A stretch of DNA of 64,000 bases. Origin: Shewanella morhuae. GTDB taxonomy: Bacteria > Pseudomonadota > Gammaproteobacteria > Enterobacterales > Shewanellaceae. The first letter of the stretch is position 1. Each line of letters begins with the position of its first letter. The position numbers and the translations under genes are program-made. The stretch is from contig NZ_FTNN01000004.1 in NCBI RefSeq assembly GCF_900156405.1, forward strand, positions 28,914 through 92,913. Reading direction: 5' to 3'. Below the pieces are notes generated by a model that was given only the letters and a program-made list of their open reading frames with translations, did no database searches and was not told where the DNA came from. Below are positions 56,876 to 64,000 of this stretch, piece by piece.

Positions 56876-57211
56876 TTAGGCGTCGATTTCTTGCTGCAAC
56901 TTTTCTAACTCATCCAAAATGTGCAGAAACTTTTGACCAAAGTCGGTCACTTGATACTCAACTCGTGGCGGGAGTTCGTTAAAAATAACTTTATCTAAAA
57001 TGCCAAATTCGATGTTCTTTTTTAAGCATTGGTTCAACACTTTAGTTGAAAGCCCCTCAACGGAGCGCACCATTTCTCCTGGCCGCTGTACTCCGCTGGC
57101 CAAAAGCTGATAAACCGTTAATGACCATTTGCAGCCATAAATAGTCTCAACCATACGGGCAGAGCGTTCTGGCGGCGTTTTTCTCACAATAATTTTTTCA
57201 TTGTTATTCAT
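56876..57211 (-). CDS. HxlR-family transcriptional regulator
   Basis: A 111-residue winged-helix regulator: IYGCKWSLTVYQLLASGVQRPGEMVRSVEGLSTKVLNQCLKKNIE with the HxlR pattern, then the wing PPRVEYQVTDFGQKFLHIL. C27 and another Cys (C62, NQCLKK) could make it sensitive to electrophiles, as for some HxlR relatives. It is divergent from the SDR gene and probably controls it. Confidence 0.85.
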   Translation of the reverse strand: MNNNEKIIVRKTPPERSARMVETIYGCKWSLTVYQLLASGVQRPGEMVRSVEGLSTKVLNQCLKKNIEFGILDKVIFNELPPRVEYQVTDFGQKFLHILDELEKLQQEIDA

Positions 57212-57217
57212 AAAGAT

Positions 57218-57252
57218 GTACCAAAAAGTACCTGACTTACCGATTTGTACTT
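57218..57252. promoter_or_regulatory. Possible HxlR operator
   Basis: GTAC - 6 nt - GTAC (57218-57231) and AAGTAC - 15 nt - GTACTT (57226-57252), inside the 102-base divergent promoter region. HxlR members bind GTAC-type inverted repeats. The exact site is uncertain. Confidence 0.45.
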
Positions 57253-57313
57253 ACTGTTAAAATAGTTATTGAATTCATAAGATTATCACGTTGATCATTC
57301 TTAGGATAAAAAT

Positions 57314-58096
57314 ATGAAATTTAATAGCGCACATCTTGCGATTATTGTCGGTGGTAGCAGCGGCATTGGTTTTGAAACAGCGAAACAACTTGCTAAGCAA
57401 GGTGTGTCACTGCTGATTGTGGGTAATCAGCAAGATAAACTCACCACTGCAGTAGCAACACTTAACAATGCTTACCGCGCACAAGGCGTGAAGGTTGAGG
57501 GTTTTCAAGCAAACCTTTACCAAGCTGCGGATATCAATCGCCTGATTAATCACATTGCCCAGCTCGAACAAAAAGTAGGTTATTTGGTCAATGCCGCAGG
57601 TTACTTTAATCCTAAATCCTTTATCGACCATTCAGAGTCTGATTACGATCTTTATATGGATTTAAATAAAGCGCTATTTAAAATTACGCAAGCAGTGACC
57701 CATAAAATGATCCAAGCCGGAGGGGGTAGCATAGTCAATATCGGCTCTATGTGGGCCAAGCAAGCTATAAAAGCAACACCATCATCGGCGTATTCGATGG
57801 CAAAAGCGGGATTACATGCATTAACGCAGCACTTAGCTATGGAGCTTGCCGACCAGAATATTAGAGTGAATGCGGTATCGCCCGCCGTTGTGAACACGCC
57901 CATCTACCATGCTTTTATTGACGCGGCAGAGCTTGACCAAGTCATGACAAGCTTTAATGGTTTTCATCCTATTGGTAGAGTAGGTACTGCGCTTGATGTG
58001 GCAAACAGCATTTGCTTTTTGTTATCCGATGAAACCAGTTGGGTTACAGGTGCCATTTGGGATATTGACGGCGGCGTGATGGCAGGACGAAACTGA
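57314..58096 (+). CDS. Short-chain dehydrogenase/reductase
   Basis: A 260-residue classical SDR. Cofactor loop VGGSSGIGFE (residues 12-21), NAAGY at 93-97, catalytic S145, Y160 and K164 (SSAYSMAKAG), and the C-terminal WDIDGGVMAG. It oxidises or reduces an unknown alcohol/ketone with NAD(P). Divergent from the HxlR regulator, its likely controller. Confidence 0.88.
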   Translation: MKFNSAHLAIIVGGSSGIGFETAKQLAKQGVSLLIVGNQQDKLTTAVATLNNAYRAQGVKVEGFQANLYQAADINRLINHIAQLEQKVGYLVNAAGYFNPKSFIDHSESDYDLYMDLNKALFKITQAVTHKMIQAGGGSIVNIGSMWAKQAIKATPSSAYSMAKAGLHALTQHLAMELADQNIRVNAVSPAVVNTPIYHAFIDAAELDQVMTSFNGFHPIGRVGTALDVANSICFLLSDETSWVTGAIWDIDGGVMAGRN

Positions 58097-58117
58097 TTTA
58101 ACCTTGCAGATTAAAAG

Positions 58118-58140
58118 TGAGCCACATTAACAGTGGCTCA
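58118..58140 (+). terminator. Weak terminator after SDR gene
   Basis: TGAGCCAC - 7 nt - GTGGCTCA followed only by TGTTTG. Confidence 0.5.
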
Positions 58141-58258
58141 TGTTTGAAATGCTATTAATTTAACGTTACCGATATTGAAGGCCTATCACTTTATATCACA
58201 ACGATTAAAATGAAGCCGCTTAACGTGCTGACATTCAAGATAAATAAGGCGTAACACT

Positions 58259-58921
58259 ATGCTCAATATGAACTTTAGCGAGCGCATCGTTATCGATACG
58301 CAGCAGCAAACATGGCTGCCAAGTCCTGCAAAAGGCGTGTGGCGCAAACCGCTAGAACGGGAAGCTAAAGAGTCAGGGCACACCAGTAGCATAGTGAAAT
58401 ATGATGCGAACTCGCAGTTTGCGACCCACCAGCATCCGTTTGGTGAAGAGATTTTTGTGCTTGAGGGCGTATTTTCAGATGAAAATGGCGATTATCCCGC
58501 AGGCAGTTATCTGCGCCATCCACCGGGGAGCCAGCATGCGCCCTTTAGTAAAGAAGGTTGCATCATCTTTGTGAAACTTAATCAATTTGATCCGCGCGAT
58601 ACTGACGTGGTTAAACTCAATACCCAGCATACTAAATGGTTAGCAGGAATGGGTGGCCTACAAGTTATGCCACTGCACGAGTTTGAACATGAGCATACCG
58701 CGCTAGTAAAATGGCCTAAAGATGAAGTCTTTCAGCCCCATCGCCATTTTGGCGGCGAAGAAATATTAGTGCTAACGGGTAAGTTTCAAGATGAACAGGG
58801 CGAATATCCGCGCCACACTTGGATACGTAGTCCACATATGAGCGGCCATTTCCCGTTTGTTAAAGAAGAAACCATTATCTTAGTTAAAACAGGGCATTTA
58901 CCCGTGAGTTTACCAAAGTGA
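58259..58921 (+). CDS. Double-cupin protein (ChrR-like)
   Basis: A 220-residue protein with two cupin repeats. Each has the metal motif HxH...E: THQHPFGEEIF (about residues 56-66) and PHRHFGGEEIL (about 160-170). This is like the cupin part of anti-sigma factor ChrR, but the N-terminal zinc domain of ChrR is missing, so it is not an anti-sigma factor by sequence. Function unknown; oxidative-stress or dioxygenase roles are known among cupins. Confidence 0.8.
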   Translation: MLNMNFSERIVIDTQQQTWLPSPAKGVWRKPLEREAKESGHTSSIVKYDANSQFATHQHPFGEEIFVLEGVFSDENGDYPAGSYLRHPPGSQHAPFSKEGCIIFVKLNQFDPRDTDVVKLNTQHTKWLAGMGGLQVMPLHEFEHEHTALVKWPKDEVFQPHRHFGGEEILVLTGKFQDEQGEYPRHTWIRSPHMSGHFPFVKEETIILVKTGHLPVSLPK

Positions 58922-59078
58922 TAACACTCAATACCACAACGTAGAGATAAGCCATAACAGCCCTATAACGTAGTGAAAAGAATAACAACATCAAATGGTT
59001 GCAGACTATTTGATACTGTCATAGGTTTGATGCTGTTATAGATTTGATGATATTTTTGCTAAATATCTTAGCTGAAAG

Positions 59079-60674
59079 TTAAGTTAAGCCAGCGGTCAAC
59101 TTCTCGGCTAGCTTAGTGGCATTACGTGCCGTGATGCCATAAATCGATAACTGAGGATTGGCCCCAAGGCTAGTCGGAAAAACAGAGCCGTCCATTACAG
59201 ATAAATTAGCTAAATAGTGCGATTGACCATAACTATCGACCATAGAAAGCTTTTCATCTTCCCCAAAAGGGCAACCGCCCATCACATGCGCTGATGCAAC
59301 CACAGTGCGCAGCGGTGCGAGCACCATATTAGCAATACTCTCTTTCACCTCTTTCCACGACGACAAATATGGCATGCCATCACTGATCGGTAGCACTTTT
59401 AGCGCGCCTGCCGCAAATTGTAATTCCGCCATACTGGCAAAGGCGCGGCGTGCGGCGCGCCAAAAGGCATCGGTCAACGGATAATCCAAATTAAAGCCTT
59501 TAGGCGTTAAGTGCACTTCACCGCCTTGACTGTCGGGATGATAACCATCACGGATAAGGGCAATAGTCACTTGCAACTGATTGAACTGCGACATTAATTC
59601 GGCATGACTTGCGCCATAGCCTAAGGTTTTAGAGGCGATTAAAATTGGGTGCACTGGCGGCACTTCAAGTTTATAACCCAGCTCACCATCGGCGGTATTT
59701 TTCCAGACAAATTCATCGGAGTAGATAGATTGCGGCGCGCCGCTATGACCATTAATCGCATCGGCAAATACACCACCTGATAATAGTGTTGGATGTAAAA
59801 AAGTACGCTTGCCTAATAACTGATAGGGATCGGGCACCTGCGATCGCATCAACAACACGGGAGTATGGATAGCGCCAGCACTCAAAATATAATGTTTAGC
59901 TTTAAATAGCAGCTCAACGTCAGTCGGGCGTAAATGGGTATCCAGCGCCTGTGCTTTTAACGCAAAAACTTGGCCATTATGGTGCTCAATCTTCATCACT
60001 TTAGCGCGGCTGATCAGCTGCGCCCCTTTATCAAGCGCTGCGGGTATCGTGGTCACTAACATCGACTGTTTAGCATTGACCGGACAACCCATGCCGCAAT
60101 AGCCAGTATTCCAGCAACCAGCTACATTGCGTTTGATCACGGTATAATCCCAGCCTAAGTTTATGCACCCTTGCTTTAGGGCGGCATTATTACGATTGGG
60201 TTCGTAATTCCACTCGTGGATGTTGAGCCTTTGCTCCATTTTTTCAAACCAAGGGTCTAAGCTCTCGCGATTGAGTCCAGCAACTGATTTATGTTGCGCC
60301 CAAAAAGCTAACGCCTCAGTTGGCGTGCGAATAGAAGTGGTCCAGTTAACAGTGGTTGAGCCACCAACAGCACGACCTTGAAAAATCCCAATCGCCTTGT
60401 CGGCAGTTTTCATCGCCGCCGCCTGTTGATATAAGTTAGGGTAAGCGACGCGCTCTTCCATATTAAAATCACTAGACGATTTCAGCGGTCCCGCCTCAAT
60501 CATGATGACACTCAGCCCCGCTTGGGTGAGGATTTCAGCCGCAACGCCGCCGCCAGCCCCCGTTCCAACGATAACCACATCGGCTTCAAACGTTTGGTTT
60601 GCTTGCAATTGACTCGCATCGGTATGCAACCAACCTGAGTTTAAGCCATTCACTATGGGATCTATAATTGCCAA
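59079..60674 (-). CDS. GMC-family FAD oxidoreductase
   Basis: A 531-residue glucose-methanol-choline oxidoreductase. FAD loop VVIVGTGAGGGVAAEIL (residues 33-49), the second signature GRAVGGSTTVNWT near 111, and the C-terminal HVMGGCPFGEDE and SVFPTSLGANPQLSIYG with the family's catalytic residues. No signal peptide. The next gene upstream on the same strand encodes a Tat-exported small subunit, so it probably travels out with that partner. Substrate is an unknown alcohol or sugar-like compound. Confidence 0.88.
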   Translation of the reverse strand: MAIIDPIVNGLNSGWLHTDASQLQANQTFEADVVIVGTGAGGGVAAEILTQAGLSVIMIEAGPLKSSSDFNMEERVAYPNLYQQAAAMKTADKAIGIFQGRAVGGSTTVNWTTSIRTPTEALAFWAQHKSVAGLNRESLDPWFEKMEQRLNIHEWNYEPNRNNAALKQGCINLGWDYTVIKRNVAGCWNTGYCGMGCPVNAKQSMLVTTIPAALDKGAQLISRAKVMKIEHHNGQVFALKAQALDTHLRPTDVELLFKAKHYILSAGAIHTPVLLMRSQVPDPYQLLGKRTFLHPTLLSGGVFADAINGHSGAPQSIYSDEFVWKNTADGELGYKLEVPPVHPILIASKTLGYGASHAELMSQFNQLQVTIALIRDGYHPDSQGGEVHLTPKGFNLDYPLTDAFWRAARRAFASMAELQFAAGALKVLPISDGMPYLSSWKEVKESIANMVLAPLRTVVASAHVMGGCPFGEDEKLSMVDSYGQSHYLANLSVMDGSVFPTSLGANPQLSIYGITARNATKLAEKLTAGLT

Positions 60675-60753
60675 CTTGGGTGCTCCACTGTCGCGGGTAA
60701 GGTTGTTATTATTCGACTTTTAATACGCCTATAAGTCAGTTTTTATTTAATAC

Positions 60754-60800
60754 TCAAGTTTTAAAGAACTTAGGTTTAAGGAACTCAGGTTTAAAGGGCT
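60754..60800. repeat. Three imperfect 15-bp repeats between the GMC and small-subunit genes
   Basis: AAGTTTTAAAGAACTT, AGGTTTAAGGAACTC and AGGTTTAAAGGGCTT in tandem (60755-60800). They fill part of the 141-base gap between the two genes. Confidence 0.6.
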
Positions 60801-60815
60801 TAAACGTTAAAACGC

Positions 60816-61325
60816 TCACGATTTAAATAGCTCAGGCTTAGCATAATGTAAACGGTTCCAATGCTCAGGACAGGCATAAAAGCTGGCCATAATGAGTTCT
60901 CGCAGTCCTAAATAAGCCGTTTGTAACAGCGCAAAATAACTGTGACGCCACGTTTCTAACATGTCAGTTAATTCAGCGGGAGAGCGCATTAATAACGGCG
61001 TCATACTAGAAGTAAGCACCAGTAACCCAAGGCGATTTTCAAGCATATCCAGTAGTTCAAACAACTCGGTTTGCTGCTCATCTGGCAATACTGCAATGGA
61101 TTGCTTAATGGCATCTAAGGTGCGATTTTGCGCCGCTAACTTGTGGGTTGTTACATCAGGCAAGGCGCCATCGAGTATCACTGGTAACAGCACGCTAAAT
61201 AGCAAACGGTAATCTTTAGCCTCACTGTCTTCGGGTAAACTAAACTCGGGCGAATAGAGATTAACCCCTAAAGCTAACGCCGCCGTACCGGCAAATGCGC
61301 TCATTAAAAAGGTTCGTCGCTTCAT
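60816..61325 (-). CDS. Tat-exported small subunit of a GMC dehydrogenase
   Basis: A 169-residue protein with a twin-arginine leader (MKRRTFLMSAFAGTAALALG), preceded by a strong ribosome site (TTAGGAG). The mature part is helical and resembles the small (gamma) subunit of gluconate 2-dehydrogenase-like enzymes, which carry the GMC flavoprotein across the membrane. It lies 141 bases upstream of the GMC gene, same strand. No cytochrome subunit is present nearby. Confidence 0.72.
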   Translation of the reverse strand: MKRRTFLMSAFAGTAALALGVNLYSPEFSLPEDSEAKDYRLLFSVLLPVILDGALPDVTTHKLAAQNRTLDAIKQSIAVLPDEQQTELFELLDMLENRLGLLVLTSSMTPLLMRSPAELTDMLETWRHSYFALLQTAYLGLRELIMASFYACPEHWNRLHYAKPELFKS

Positions 61326-61500
61326 TTGCTGCTCCTAACTATCCGTCCAAATATCGGTATAAAAAACAATTGTGCTACAATAGCGGCCAGTTTATACCTA
61401 AGCGACCTCAACATACGAGTTTCTACATTGTTAAATAATTAGGTATAAATTAAACACACGTTTTAATTTTCAGCAATAGCCGATACCAAGATAAATACCC

Positions 61501-62544
61501 ATGCCGAATATCTTTATGCCACCTTGGTGGGCCAAGAGCCCACATATACAAACGATTTTACCCGTATTCACTAAAGTGGCTAAACCTGGCTTACAAAGGC
61601 AACGAGTCGAGTTACCCGATGGCGATTTTGTCGATTTAGATTGGCAGGGGCTTCCACAAGTTGGCAAACCGATTGTGGTCATTATCCACGGGTTAGAAGG
61701 CAGTGCTCAATCCCATTATGCCAGACGGATACTGCAAGCCTGTAAAGCACAACAGTTGGCAGCGGTAGTACATCATCATCGAAGTTGTTCAGGTGAGGCC
61801 AATCGCCTCGCCCGCAGTTATCACAGTGGTGACACCGACGATTTACAGTTTAGTTTATCCATATTAAAAAATGCCTATCCACACTCACCATTATTAGCCG
61901 TGGGTTACAGTTTAGGAGGTAATGTACTGACTAAATATTTAGGTGAATATCAAGATGATAGTTTATTAGCCCGCGCAGTAGTTGTCTCGGCGCCACTGCA
62001 ATTATCGGCCTGTGCAAAACGTTTAGAGCACGGGTTTTCAAGGGTCTATCAAAGTCATTTGATTAAACAGTTACGACAAAAAATAAGCCATAAGCTGAGC
62101 GATCCCGACTTGGCTATATCTATGCCACTAAGTCAGTTAGAGGTTGACCGTTTAAGCACCTTCTATGATTTTGACGATAAAGTCACCGCGCCTTTGCACG
62201 GTTTTGATGGTGTTGACGATTACTATACTCGTGCCAGTGGCTTGCCCTTTGTCAGCCGCATCTCAAAACCGACACTGATTATACATGCCAAGGACGATCC
62301 CTTTATGACTGACGCAGTTATCCCGCGTCCAAGTCAATTATCAGGCTATGTGGAATACGAATTACATGCCCATGGCGGCCATGTTGGTTTTATCGATGGC
62401 GGCACGCCTTGGAAACCCCATTACTATCTAGAAAGCCGAGTTTTACAGTTTCTAGTGGGCAAGTATAACCTTGACCAATCGAATGTTAGTCCAATCAATC
62501 GCGACGCTATCGCACAAGGAAATACCGATGCTCATTCCCTATGA
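61501..62544 (+). CDS. yheT: Alpha/beta hydrolase YheT
   Basis: A 347-residue hydrolase with the nucleophile elbow AVGYSLGGNVLTK (S near 145), IVVIIHGLEGSAQS at the oxyanion region, the acid in IHAKDDPF and the histidine in HAHGGHVGFIDG. This is the YheT/ABHD1-3 group of esterases or lipases. Its gene overlaps the next, yheU, by 17 bases. The two are adjacent in E. coli too. Confidence 0.9.
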   Translation: MPNIFMPPWWAKSPHIQTILPVFTKVAKPGLQRQRVELPDGDFVDLDWQGLPQVGKPIVVIIHGLEGSAQSHYARRILQACKAQQLAAVVHHHRSCSGEANRLARSYHSGDTDDLQFSLSILKNAYPHSPLLAVGYSLGGNVLTKYLGEYQDDSLLARAVVVSAPLQLSACAKRLEHGFSRVYQSHLIKQLRQKISHKLSDPDLAISMPLSQLEVDRLSTFYDFDDKVTAPLHGFDGVDDYYTRASGLPFVSRISKPTLIIHAKDDPFMTDAVIPRPSQLSGYVEYELHAHGGHVGFIDGGTPWKPHYYLESRVLQFLVGKYNLDQSNVSPINRDAIAQGNTDAHSL

Positions 62545-62773
62545 AACCCTGTTACAACTCCCTAAAGAAACCCTAGTCAATTTAATCCGTGAGTATTTAC
62601 TCGGCCAAGTGGAAGATGGCAGCTTTAGCAGCCTTGATGAACAGGAGTTATCTCAAGCGATAGTCCAATGTCAACAAGCACTTAAACAGGGGAAGCTAAA
62701 GCTAGAGTACAGCGAGGACGACGAGTCCTTCGCCATACGCTCGGCAGATCAAATAGCACAGCAGCAAGATTGA
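62528..62773 (+). CDS. yheU: YheU family protein
   Basis: An 81-residue protein from the ATG at 62528 (AAGGAAATACCG before it), inside the end of yheT in another frame. MLIPYETLLQLPKETLVNLI and the later VQCQQALKQGKLKLEYSEDD follow E. coli YheU. Function unknown. A longer frame beginning at 62471 has no family similarity in its extra part. Confidence 0.88.
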   Translation: MLIPYETLLQLPKETLVNLIREYLLGQVEDGSFSSLDEQELSQAIVQCQQALKQGKLKLEYSEDDESFAIRSADQIAQQQD

Positions 62774-62863
62774 CCCGTCCTACCTCTGTACCGTATAAAT
62801 AGTACTCGCGTTTTTATCGCTTCTTCATAAGCGGCTCTTTTGGTTCCTAGTTAGGTAGAATAC

Positions 62864-63751
62864 ATGTCAGCAAAACATCCCATTATTGCAGTAACAGGCT
62901 CATCAGGCGCAGGAACCACCACCACTACCACCGCCTTTAGCCATATTTTTCGGCAACTTGGGATCAACGCCGCTTTTGTCGAAGGTGACAGTTTTCATCA
63001 TTTTACCCGCGCTGAGATGGAAGTGATGATCCGCAAATCTCAAACAGAGAATCGAAACCTCAGTTATTTTGGCCCTGAGGCCAATAACTTTGCCCGACTA
63101 GAACAATGTTTTCGCGATTACAGTGGCACGGGTCAAGGTGAAACACGCAGTTATTTACACACCTTCGATGAAGCCGTGCCTTTTAACCAAATGCCCGGTA
63201 CGTTTACCCAATGGCGGCCTCTGCCTGAAAACACCGACATGCTCTACTATGAAGGCCTGCACGGCGGTGTTGTGACTGATGAAGCGAATGTCGCGCAGCA
63301 TGTCGATCTACTGATCGGTATGGTTCCTATCGTCAACTTAGAGTGGATCCAAAAAATTATCCGCGATACCTCTGAACGTGGCCATAGTCGTGAGAAGGTA
63401 ATGGGATCGATTGTGCGTAGTATGGACGATTATATTAAGCACATGACGCCACAATTCTCCCGTACGCATATCAACTTTCAGCGAGTGCCCACAGTAGATA
63501 CGTCTAACCCTTTTAGCGCTAAAAATATTCCGAGCTTGGACGAAAGTTTTGTGGTGATCCGCTTTCGCGGCATCAACAATGTCGATTTCCCCTATTATCT
63601 CAACATGATCCAAGGCTCATTTATGTCGCGAATCAATACCTTAGTAGTTCCAGGTGGGAAAATGTCCTTAGCAATGGAGTTAATTCTTACACCCTTAGTT
63701 AAGGATTTAATGGAAAAGCGCCAACAACTCAATAGCCCAGAAGCAAACTAA
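62864..63751 (+). CDS. prkB: Phosphoribulokinase-like protein PrkB
   Basis: A 295-residue P-loop kinase homologue with Walker A VTGSSGAGTTTTT (residues 10-22), an acidic EGDSFHHFTRAEM and LYYEGLHGG. It follows E. coli PrkB along its length. It lies 90 bases after yheU in the same order as in E. coli. There is no Rubisco or other Calvin-cycle gene in the window, and PrkB in heterotrophs is not known to work in carbon fixation; its true substrate is uncertain. Confidence 0.9.
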   Translation: MSAKHPIIAVTGSSGAGTTTTTTAFSHIFRQLGINAAFVEGDSFHHFTRAEMEVMIRKSQTENRNLSYFGPEANNFARLEQCFRDYSGTGQGETRSYLHTFDEAVPFNQMPGTFTQWRPLPENTDMLYYEGLHGGVVTDEANVAQHVDLLIGMVPIVNLEWIQKIIRDTSERGHSREKVMGSIVRSMDDYIKHMTPQFSRTHINFQRVPTVDTSNPFSAKNIPSLDESFVVIRFRGINNVDFPYYLNMIQGSFMSRINTLVVPGGKMSLAMELILTPLVKDLMEKRQQLNSPEAN

Positions 63752-63899
63752 CGCTCAGCATGTGTGAAATATAAGTAGCTAGAAAAGGGGTTAAATAAAG
63801 TCTTTTACCTATGGATTAAGTTTTATTTAAGCCATTAACGCTAATCTTGTCAGCATCGGGATTTCAGGCGAAAGAACGATAGTTGGCATACTCTTGGGA

Positions 63900-64000
63900 G
63901 TTAATTCCCCCATCTTGATCTGTTGATTTCCTTGAGTATGTCAGCAACCTCTTATGAAAAGTTAATTCCGCATCCATGCTTGATCTGTTGATTTCCTTGA
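63900..64000. repeat. Direct repeat at the right edge
   Basis: The 21-mer from TTGATCTG through TTTCCTTGA occurs at 63915-63935 and 63980-64000, each preceded by GTTAATTCC (63900 and 63961). The second copy has GCATCCATGC inserted before it. The period is about 61-65 bases and the second copy ends exactly at the window edge, so more copies may follow. Confidence 0.7.

Noticed and set aside
1..64000. CRISPR array
   Set aside because: No regularly spaced identical repeats of the needed number; the only direct repeats are the short ones listed.

Overview
The window is a stretch of a gammaproteobacterial chromosome, almost certainly Shewanella or a close relative. Support comes from the epd-pgk-fba and tkt/metK neighbourhood, a complete nqrABCDEF operon, a yheV-yheS-yheT-yheU-prkB block, a GlyGly-CTERM subtilase, and protein matches to Escherichia coli homologues that are close but clearly not enteric. 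Codon use and base composition are moderate in GC across the housekeeping genes. They become AT-rich in a few accessory patches (28.3-29.3 kb and 51.6-52.9 kb).

Layout. 0-2.1 kb: NhaD-type antiporter (cut by the left edge) and a DUF481 outer-membrane protein. 2.3-8.0 kb: central carbon genes on the minus strand (tkt, epd, pgk, fba), divergent from metK, which has four tandem MetJ boxes. 9.9-16.3 kb: a metal-uptake locus made of a periplasmic binding protein, a BtuC/FecD-type permease, an ATPase, a SAM methyltransferase, a TonB-dependent receptor and a short TrmO-like protein. A near-consensus ModE operator sits in front of it, so molybdate/tungstate (or a Mo/W chelate) is a better guess than iron. 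16.5-27.4 kb: small transporters, acetyltransferases, sdaC, a penicillin-acylase-type lipoprotein, yjjX and a MarR-GNAT fusion. 27.4-29.8 kb: a gene-poor accessory patch with hairpin repeats, a frameshifted membrane-protein gene and a decayed ORF. 29.8-35.8 kb: the nqr operon (Na+-pumping NADH:quinone reductase). 36.2-49.7 kb: tas, csdA-csdE, an unusual M19 dipeptidase, rlhA, rluA, asnC, a large secreted subtilase and dbpA. 50-53.6 kb: a pirin, then an accessory interval holding one integron-type gene cassette (a SIR2-domain protein between two attC-like sites, no integrase visible), flanked by inverted copies of a REP-like hairpin. 53.6-63.8 kb: the yheV/yheS ... yheT/yheU/prkB block, interrupted by an HxlR-SDR-cupin-GMC oxidoreductase group. 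The last 100 bases carry a direct repeat that runs off the right edge.

The two most interesting systems are the putative ModE-controlled TonB/ABC uptake locus with two SAM-related proteins, and the integron cassette carrying a lone SIR2-family protein that is a candidate anti-phage NADase. No rRNA, tRNA, CRISPR array, prophage or intact insertion sequence was seen.
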